NCBI RefSeq assembly: GCF_000219625.1
Contig: NC_018215.1
Span: 1,488,001 to 1,552,000, forward strand
From: Zymoseptoria tritici IPO323
Taxonomy: Eukaryota; Ascomycota; Dothideomycetes; Mycosphaerellales; Mycosphaerellaceae
Reading direction: 5' to 3'
Length of the DNA stretch: 64,000 bases
Shown: piece after piece, positions 55,987-64,000 of the stretch
Numbering within the stretch: position 1 is the stretch's first letter
How the letters are laid out: each line of letters opens with the position of its first letter
The notes under the pieces: generated by a model
Database searches by the model: none
What the model was told of the DNA's origin: nothing
Seen by the model: only the letters and a program-made list of their open reading frames with translations
Translations under genes and position numbers: made by a program

Positions 55987-57997
55987 ACTCTATAAATACG
56001 ATAAAATGCTAACATAATATTATCTACGAAGAAGAAGATTATAACTTTTCTATTAGTATATAGGTAGTTAACGACTTATCGAAGTCTAAGCTCTTCTATA
56101 CCTTCGCTTAGATCTCCCTACTATAATACTAGGGACTCCTTAAACCCGTATAGGGCGCGAACATACTTTAATAGCTTGTTCGGGTCTCGAAAACCGTCTA
56201 GGGGTTATAGGTAGATTAGCGTCGGTAACTCGGAGTTTAGAAAGGCGTTTACTACGTCTATCTATACTATCTCGAGGTCGAAGTATACTATAATTACTAT
56301 TAACAACCTAAATAGCCTTACTACGAGGGTAGCAGCGTATGTATTAAGTTCGGTTAATTATAAATTACCTCTTATATAGATTCGAGCCTTAAACTTCTCT
56401 AAGTGCCCTTTTAAGTCTTACTTATATTTAAATACCTATATTAATAGGACGGTAGGGTTGTTTTCCGCTTAACTTTTAGGGATCTAATAGAACGTTCTAG
56501 TATCTAAGGCCTTTTAGAATTTAGCTCTTACTACTTTCTTAAACTCCTCTAAGTACTTATATATAATAAGATCTTTCTAGCGTTTTAGTTCTAGCGGTAA
56601 ATCTCCGATAAGGACCGGCGTATCTTTTACGGATGCTCCTTCTTCTATAACCGCCTTTATCGTAGTAATAGCGAAGACTCTTAATATCGTCGTATACGTC
56701 GCGAACATTCCCGTAGTATTAAATAAGGTTATTTCGCTAAAGTTAAAGTCTATAACCTCGGCGTCGAAGCTTAGAGGTAACTAGTAATCGATTATTCTCT
56801 ACCGTTAAGCCGATAACGTCGGTTTATCTAGCTTATCGTCCGGATCTATTTGTTCCGGTCCGCGCTTCTAAGCTTAATTAAAAGGGAAGAGTTAATTGTC
56901 TGTATACTTAATGCCTTAGACACCGATAAACGTTTCTACGATGTCCTCTCGTATCTCTTTAGGTCGGTTATAGGGGATTGTATATTTAATATTACTATCG
57001 TCCTAAATTAGAGTACCTCTTCGGAAGGATTCCGGAATTTCGACCTTTTTACCTTATCTAGCGATATAGCTTATATACATAGCCTCTTATAGGTTATAAA
57101 TTTAATGTACTTCTATAGCGTAGTCTAGTTCGACATTAATCGTAAGATTAAGTAGCACTACTATGTTTAGATCGAAGTCGTAGAGTCCTTCGTACTTTAT
57201 CTTCTTATTAAATACTACATCTCTAGTCCTAATTACTCTATCTAGGCTTAGGATCTAGATCCGAAAGATGTTATATCCCTCGAAGCCGACTAGGTATCCG
57301 ATTCTTGCTCGCTCTATTATCTTCTCCCTTTTAGGGACGTCTTTTAGATTAGTTTTATATATATACGCTCTCGACCCGAACTTATAGATATAGGCGATAT
57401 CTAGTTTTTAGTTTGTCGCCTTTTCCTATAGAGATTTGTAGCCTAATACTTACGTTAGGGCCCTATTTATAATATATGCTACTATTACGTAGGCTTTATT
57501 CTAGAGATCCTTTAGGAGCTTTAATTCGATAATTAGTGTCCTTACTATCTCGACGATAACGCCGCCGGCTCGTTCTACTAGGTCCTATACTTAGGCCCCC
57601 GCTACTTAGCTAGTATCTACGTATCCGTATCTAAGGATACCGCCGAGAAGATTCTTCACCGGATTCTGTAGTAGATTCTTTATATAAGTAGCCGTCTAGT
57701 ATCTAAGGTAGACTATAAATAAGCTCTGTTAGCGTACTAAGGATATAGCTCGTATCGTCGACGCGAGGGCTCTACGTTATTATATACCCTTATTCTTACT
57801 CTTACTCCTACTCTTGCCGCGCTATAGCTAATACCGAGTTCGATTCGATCGCTATATTCGTCGCTATCGCCGCCGCTGCCGCCGTAACAGCCGTACTACC
57901 TCTTATTAGGGGTCCTATAAAGAAGGAGCGATAGTACCGGCTACTAGGAGTGCCGACTATATTACTAGATCCGAAGAAGGGTTAGAAGGAGGCTCGA

Positions 57998-59086
57998 ATG
58001 TCTCTATATAGTATAGACGACTACTGCTATAGCGAGACGCGTTTAAAGTAGCCAGTACTATCGGCATTAATTAATAAGATTAACGTAAGAGGTAGATTAA
58101 TAGAGCGAGATCCGAAGGTACGAGTAGAAGAGTAGGTCGTAATCTTCCTCGATTACGTAGCGTACAACCTCTCGAAGAAGTCGCTAAGAAACAAGTATTA
58201 GCATTTACCGCTTACGTTTATACAGATTATTAACTATATAAGTATAGCGCTCTATCGTATAGGGAAGGACTTTATAAAGTTACTACGCCCTTAGGGCACG
58301 CTCTATAATAAGCTAAAGGATCGGAAGTTTCGTCGCTTTAAGGACATGCTCGGAGCTATCGATAGCACCTATATCTACGCCGCGATTACTAAGGAGCATT
58401 AGAGCGCGTAGAGGTGTCGGAAGAACTTTATTATATAGAATGTAATAGCTACGTATAACCTTAACTGCCGCTTCCTATATACGTTAGTTAGATTCGAAGG
58501 GTTAGCGAACGACGGAACAGTGCTTAACGGTACATACCGTAATAGTTTCGTAGTGCCGGAGGGTCGCTATTATCTCGTAGATAGTAGGTACTTAGTAATA
58601 GACCGAAGGATCCTCGTACCTTATTAGAAGACGCGATACTATCTACGTAAGTAGGCGGTTACTAAGATAAGGCCGGCTACTAAAGAGGAGTTGTTTAATC
58701 TGCGCTACGCGTAGCTAAGGAACTATATTAAGCGCATCTTTAGTATCGTAAAGAAGCGCTTCGAGGTTATTGCCTACGGACCGAGAGCTAATACTAGTTT
58801 CCTACGGCAGAAGCGTATAGTTATAGCCTATTTTGTCCTTTACAACTTTATCCTAGATTATAGCGCGTAGCCTCTTTCTCTCGAGCCCTATCTCCTTCGT
58901 AACGAGACCGGTATAATCGGCAATCTAGAGGGTCGAACAGCGGACGACGAGGACGATAAATAGGATAATAAATAGCTAGCGTTTCGTAATCGGTTAGCGG
59001 AAGAGATATAGTTAGATTACGAGGAGAATCTTAAGTAGGAAGGAAGATTAGTCGCGGTAAAGCTAGAAGTTAATAAAGAAAGCTAA
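57998..59086 (+). pseudogene. Harbinger DDE transposase, RIP-disabled
   Basis: A frame of 363 codons from ATG 57998 to TAA 59084-59086. Recognisable text: MLGAIDSTYIYAAITKEH (family GAIDGTHVPA, first catalytic Asp kept), NVIATYNLNCRFLYTLVRFE, NDGTVLN (second Asp region), VVPEGRYYLVDSRY, then RRILVPY, FNLRYA and RNYIKRIFSIVKKRFEVI. About a dozen in-frame stops, nearly all TAG, show inactivation. Length is normal for the family. There are no large indels, so decay is almost purely by point mutation. Confidence 0.9.
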
Positions 59087-59639
59087 TTAATTATATTGTA
59101 TTTTAAAGAGAGATCGTGTAACAGCCTTAGCGCCAAAAACGGCTAAAACCTTACTAAAAACAGCCTTAAAAGTTATGTGCGCTATAAACGAATCTCTAGT
59201 AAAAATACATCTTCTACGTCGCTTTTCTACGGGGTAATTAAGGGGCCTTACGGTAGAGGACGAGCTAGGAGTAGACGATACGGCTGCATACTGCCCCTTA
59301 TTTTTAAAGCCCGCTCCTTCCTAATTAGGTAAGAAAATAGCTAAAATCTAACAACACCCTTACTAAAATCGATAGTATGTACTATGCTAGGACTTTTGTA
59401 CGTATTTTAAGGTATTTCTACGCCCGCGTAGTTCTCTATTAAGAGGCAGTAGTCGATGCTTAGTTACGTACTAGATTAAATCTTCTACTAGTATCCTCGA
59501 TCCTTCTACCTTTAACAAACCCTCTACTAACGCTATACTACTAACTACTACTAACTATACTACTACTAGTATAGCTATGCTAATAATTTATAGACTACGG
59601 AGTTATTAGTATTATTCGCTGCTGCCGCCGAGCCCTTAT

Positions 59640-60720
59640 CTACGCTAACTAAAGGCCTACAAACCTCTTAAATTAAGCCGGTTTTAAGAGCATTCTAGCG
59701 GCGATATTAGCTATATAATCTACTCTATATAGATCCGACAACACCTCGCACTTCTCCTCGAACGCCGCCTCCTTTAGGAACTCCTCGTCTATTATCCTCT
59801 TACTAATTAACTCCGTTACTAATTTAGGCGCACGCTCGACGACTAGTAGAGGAAGTATAGCCTACGCTGCCCGCGCTTCTATGCTTCTCGTAAGGGCGGT
59901 AAGGCTCTTAGCGAACGGCTTTATTCTAGTACTAATTGTCTTCTTATGCAGACGCTCCTTAGGATCTACCGCGCGGTGCATACGCTTCTTCGCCTTCTTG
60001 TTTACGATAGTAGCCTCCTTCGTAGCCTTATAAGCCTTCTTATACCGCTTCGCTAATACGAACTGCCGCTTAGTCTCTAACAACTTATCGAGGTTATAGT
60101 CCGTCGCTAGCCCCTTATCCTTATCCTTATCCTAATCGTCCGACGATACGTCTACTATCGCCGCATCCCTAAGAGTATCCGTAGTCTCTACTAGCTCGCT
60201 AGTCGTAACATCCTTACCGATAAGCTCCTTAAACTACTCCTTAAATTAAGGGAGTTTATCGGAAATGAACTTAGTATACTCTAGATAATTTAAGTAGTGC
60301 GCTTCCTTAATATCCGGCTTAGCGCGAGGTAGAATGCTATTCTATCTACTAATATAGTTTGTATAGATTATCTACTACTTCCACTTCCCCTTAAGCTTCT
60401 GCTACTTGCTCTTTAATAACTTACCCTTAAACCTAATCTTAAAGTAATTAGTTATAATGCCGGCTACTTTATTAAGGGTTTAAATAGTATAGTTCTTACT
60501 ATCGGTCTATACGCTCTTACGCTCTTTAAACAACTCTAGTATAAACTTAATCTAATAATCCTTATATAGCACTAGCTTAGGGTATTCGTCTTATTGCGCC
60601 TTCTTCGCCGCCGCCGCCGCCTTCTTCGCCTTCTTCGCCGCCTTAACCGGATTATCCTTCTTCTTCGTAGTAGCCCTCTTACGCTTCTTCTACGCTAATA
60701 GACCTAGTATTAGTAGTGCT
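59640..60720 (-). pseudogene. Myb/SANT-like accessory protein of the Harbinger element
   Basis: Minus-strand frame with a Lys/Ala-rich N-terminus near 60640 (KAAKKAKKAAAAAKKAQ), then DEYPKLVLYKDY, IKFILELFKERKS and IITNYFKIRFKGKLLKSK: the trihelix/Myb-like fold found next to Harbinger transposases. A Ser/Glu-rich linker and basic C-terminal coiled coil follow (59862-60083: ETKRQFVLAKRYKKAYKAT). In studied Harbinger elements the Myb-like partner imports the transposase and binds the ends. TAG stops disable it. Confidence 0.75.
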
Positions 60721-62659
60721 ATAGTTAGAGGTGTTAGCGTAATTAGTAGGGTCTTAATAAACGAGCTAGATATATACGAATATAAGAGCTAGTACTATAT
60801 AACAACGATACGATCTACGACGCGTAAACGCGCTCCCGGCTAAACAACGCGATCCGCGAGATTACTACTAAGGTTTAGTAGTAGAAAGGTAAATAAGGGT
60901 GCACGGACGGGTATAAGATTACCTCGCGAGGAGGTCGGACAGATTCTCTAGTATCTTCGTATACACCTGCCCCTTATAGTAATCCGATACACTTCTTAGG
61001 ATACTAGATACTTAATAGCGGATACTTATACTAAAAGCGTATCCTTAAGTAGCCGCCGCGTATACTAGAGCTAACGACGACAGGATCTCGGATACTCGAT
61101 AGAATCTACGTAGATACTAGTATAAGTAGCGGGGGCCTTACGTATACGGCGCTAAGGGTTTCTATATTACTAATCCCTTACGGAGTGCTAATTAGAACGT
61201 TAATCCGTATTTAGGGTCTGCGTCCGATCTAAGGGCGAATATTTTACGACCTATACTCTTTATAAAGGTCTATAGTTCCTCGAAGCATCGTACTAGGCTT
61301 ATTTAATTAGCGCTCGGCATCGTCTAAACGAAGTATAGGTATGTCGTTAAATCTACGGCGTAAAATATATATTTATCTCTATTCTTCGCTATGTTAAATT
61401 CTACGATATCGGCCGTAACGTCGGAAAAAGGTACTAGCATCCTAATTTTGACCGGTTTTCTTCGAGAAACGATTCTTTTCGACTTACCCTAGGCGCATAA
61501 GTAGCATTTATTTATTTTAGGGGCCGCATCTCTATCTTTTAGATACTCTACGCCTTTAGCGGCGCGATAGAGTTCTAATATACGATTACCCCTAATATAG
61601 CCTATAACTCGGTACTATTAGGCCTAAGATAGGACTCTAGGTCGTCTTATAGCTTTACTATCTGTCGCGAAAGCGACGAACTATTAACGATTAGCTAGTT
61701 AATCCTTCTTTAACGCTATCTCGACACTAAGGGGTTAACTGTCCTCGTTAAGGGGCTAGTTAATAATCTTAATTCTTACTCTCGGCGTAGTTAATATGTT
61801 TAGGTATAGTAGGCCGCTATATTACTTAATCTTCGTAACGACTGCTCCGGCTTTATCTATCTAGTTATCGGTTCTCTTGTCTAAGAAGAGGCCGAAGTCT
61901 CTACATAGCCTAGTCGATACGATATTAACGTAAAATCCGGGTATATATAGGACGTCCCTTAGTAATAGCGTAATTAGCTTACCTAAGGGCGACGGGAACT
62001 ATACTTTTGCCGTTCCTCTTATAGTAGCCTTTATCTACTAGTTCTAGGCGTAAATCGATACGTTATATAGTATATTAACGACCTTAAAACCCGCTACGGT
62101 TAGATTGTTTATAATATAAACGTTCGAGCTACTATCTAGAAGCTAGCGATTCTTTTCGTCGTACGCTTCGGTCGACATTACTCTAAATTGTATTATAGCT
62201 CTAATAGCGTAACTACTATACTACGTTTTCGGTTCGTTAGAGACGATTGTTCTACTTAAACTAGGTGTTCCGGACCTAGTCTATTCCTTCGGTATCTTAG
62301 TAATCTTATAGTAATCCTTTAGTTTTATAGTAATAGGGTCTCTAAACTTTATCTATTAGAGGTACTTAGCCCTATCCTACTTTAGGACATTCCGGTAGTA
62401 GTCGAGGAACTTCTTATCGTCCTTTGTTATATTAGCTTTATCGGGTCGAAGACGATAGTTAACGATAGGGCAATCCCTAGGTTTTATATACGCTTAATTG
62501 CTATCTTTTCCTATATATAGTCGACAGGTCCTATCTTTATTATTAGGTCTGTTTACTCTACTTTAATTACCTAAATTAGTCGTTACGTTAAACTTTATAT
62601 AACCTGTTCCGGTAATTTAAGTCTCTTCCGACCTAAACGTAGCGTTTATACGGAACTAC

Positions 62660-62670
62660 TTAGCTAAGTT
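62660..62670 (+). repeat. Left target-site duplication of the truncated LINE
   Basis: TTAGCTAAGTT, repeated at 63659-63669. Confidence 0.85.
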
Positions 62671-63658
62671 GTATCTCTACAAAGTAAAGCTTGTAGAAAG
62701 ATCCTAGGCGTTTTCCGTACCGCCCTAAACGTCCTGTCCGAAGTAGAGTTAAATCTCTTCCCCCCGGATCTACGCCTAGAGAGATAGTTAATTTTATACT
62801 CTCTACGTATAGTAAAGCTACCCGAAAACTACCCCGTAAGACTCGCTATCTAAAGCGCGCCTTCGGATACGCGAGAAGTCCGATACGAGGACTCGAGAGA
62901 GATACTTCCGTAAAAACGATAGAGAATATAGATATAACTACTCTATTATCGACTCCGATAATATAAGCATTTCGTAGAACACGAGAGGGCTAACTACGCA
63001 AAAGACGATCTCTTTAGCGTCTAGAAAACCCGATACGAAATAGTAAGACAACGGGAGATTAATAAGGTACCTAGGAATATAAATAGCTACCTTAGTCGAT
63101 TTCTATAGAGCTCGCTAGGAAAATATAGAATAGGAGGAAGACGCGCTTTAACTAGTGCCTTCTATACTATCCTATTAGGACACGGATACCTAAAGTCCTA
63201 TCTCTATCGCTTTAAACACGTAACGACGCTAGACTGCCCTTGCGGACGACGAGAAACAGCAGAACACCTCGTATGTAGCTGCCCTATCTACGATGTACTT
63301 AGGCTACTACCGCTACGACAAGCACAATCTCTACTAGAAATAGTAGAAGATAAGGAACTCCGGAAACACCTTACTACCTTTCTCTCGGATACAAAGATTG
63401 CTTCTAGGTCCTAGCACCTAGCAAGAGGCGAAGACGAGACCGTCTAGCCTACACTCCTTTTACCTTTCCTTATTTGTCTTTCTTTAAAGTCCTTCGATAC
63501 TAGCTAGCTACTATCCTAGGCACGGGTCTTTCCCTAAGGTTAAGAGATACGAGAGAACAACGATTGTACATAGATAGACTGCTGTCGCGAGACAGCCGTC
63601 CTATATAGTCATAGACTCCTACAGGACGTAAATGGAACAAACAAACAAACAAACAAAC
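62671..63658 (+). mobile_element. 5'-truncated LINE copy
   Basis: A 1 kb fragment between 11 bp target duplications TTAGCTAAGTT (62660-62670, 63659-63669) inside the Copia gag region. It encodes only the RT C-terminus (RKILGVFRTALNVLSEVELN; SYLYRFKHVTTLDCPCGRRE; HLVCSCPIYDVLR) with the terminal zinc motif, and ends in a 3' (ACAA)n tail. The tail and motif differ from the full-length LINE, so it is a second family. 5' truncation is usual for target-primed reverse transcription. Confidence 0.88.
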
Positions 63659-63669
63659 TTAGCTAAGTT
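63659..63669 (+). repeat. Right target-site duplication of the truncated LINE
   Basis: TTAGCTAAGTT follows the (ACAA)n tail. The Copia gag frame resumes after it. Confidence 0.85.
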
Positions 63670-64000
63670 ACTAGGATCTCTATTAATAAACGTAGTTACG
63701 TCGTAAACATATTAACTAAGGTTATTCTTACTTACTAACAGTCTTCCTATTATAACATTAATCTTGTCTTCTACTATTCGTACGAAGTCGTCTTTAAGGA
63801 TGCTAGCGGCCGGATAGTGTCCTCTAATTATCTTCTTTTTAAGCTTAATCTACTTATGTAGGTACATAAGGATGTTTAACGACTTAGGTCTAGACAATAG
63901 GTCGTTATATTGCTTAGAAAGCATCCTTCTTCTCGTTACGTCGTCTGGCGCAAATGTCTTAGTTACGAAGTCTATCTAGCTTACTAGTGTCCTAGACTAA

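Larger units (their letters stand above)
57594..61137 (+). mobile_element. PIF/Harbinger DNA transposon, two-gene, RIP-mutated
   Basis: A 3.5 kb element inserted in the Copia integrase. Terminal inverted repeats begin GGCCCCCGCTACTTA on both ends and continue imperfectly (TAGTATCTACGTA). The target duplication is 3 bp TTA (57591-57593 and 61138-61140), the family hallmark. It carries a DDE transposase on + and a Myb/SANT-type accessory gene on -, convergently arranged. Joining the flanks at one TTA restores the Copia integrase frame, so the borders are precise. Confidence 0.92.
49850..64000 (-). mobile_element. Ty1/Copia LTR retrotransposon split by three insertions, runs off the right edge
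   Basis: Read on the minus strand from the right edge: gag-like text (YNDLLSRPKSLNILMYLHK near 63870) and further gag (62300-62660); GAG-pre-integrase (KINKCYLCA near 61510) and integrase start (KIFALRSDADPKYG near 61230) up to 61141; integrase end (VIVAYIINRAL near 57480, then 57000-57400); reverse transcriptase (DIEIVQMDVVNAFLNSEL-like near 56280, FVDNIM near 56035); RNase H (ASYIRPDITFIVLL near 50560); and a C-terminus near 49950 (TKLLLVQRHRAFLN). The Copia domain order (integrase before RT) is clear. Each interruption has a target duplication, and the frame continues across it. Many TAG stops; inactive. Confidence 0.88.

Noticed and set aside
37378..64000. Alternative genetic code (TAG read as Gln/Trp)
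   Set aside because: Host genes in the same window use TAG as a normal stop (for example the oxygenase), and TAG in the repeats stands for both CAG and TGG, which RIP explains.
1..64000. CRISPR arrays, rRNA and tRNA genes
   Set aside because: No spaced identical repeats and no rRNA signature were seen; tRNAs cannot be excluded by eye, and a covariance-model scan would be needed to settle it.

Overview
The window is nuclear DNA of a filamentous ascomycete, most likely a Dothideomycete (Capnodiales/Mycosphaerellales-like; this is inferred from gene content and style, not proven). Genes are compact, lie on both strands, and carry 47-115 nt introns with GT-AG borders and CTAAC/CTGAC-type branch sites. 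The repeats carry the signature of repeat-induced point mutation (RIP).

Region 1 (1-26.4 kb) is gene-rich. In order it holds: the 3' part of a psi-producing oxygenase (dioxygenase-P450 fusion); a convergent multi-exon F-box-type gene with a suspicious in-frame stop; a single-pass membrane protein with a Cys-rich extracellular domain; a WDR6/Trm734-type WD40 protein; an Atg28-like coiled-coil protein; a MYND-finger protein; a small coiled-coil protein; the LSM-fold NatC subunit Naa38/Mak31; a DUF3669-type protein; an alpha/beta hydrolase with a GC-AG intron; a five-exon small membrane protein; and Stb3. These look like housekeeping and regulatory genes, not a biosynthetic cluster.

Region 2 (26.4-39.5 kb) is an 8.5 kb gene island lying between two oppositely oriented, RIP-mutated Fot1/Pogo-type DNA transposons (26437-28853 and 37378-39524, each with TA target duplications). 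The island holds a ferric-reductase-like gene (AIM14-type), a conserved fungal gene resembling DUF7918, the polyprenol reductase gene DFG10, and the Set1/COMPASS PHD-finger gene SPP1. Exon structures were worked out by hand and keep frame across every junction.

Region 3 (39.5-64 kb) is solid repeat heterochromatin with no intact host gene. A complete chromodomain Ty3/Gypsy element (39746-46544, 329 bp LTRs, 5 bp target duplication) carries an extra antisense reading frame between its chromodomain and 3' LTR. Next comes an unidentified long minus-strand reading frame (46993-about 49420). A minus-strand Ty1/Copia element then runs from about 49.85 kb past the right edge. It is split by three nested insertions, each with its own target duplication: a full-length LINE (50845-55970), a two-gene PIF/Harbinger transposon (57594-61137) and a 5'-truncated LINE (62671-63658). 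RIP has removed most CpA/TpG from the older elements while leaving CpG, so most stops inside them are TAG. The full-length LINE is much less mutated and is therefore probably the youngest insertion.
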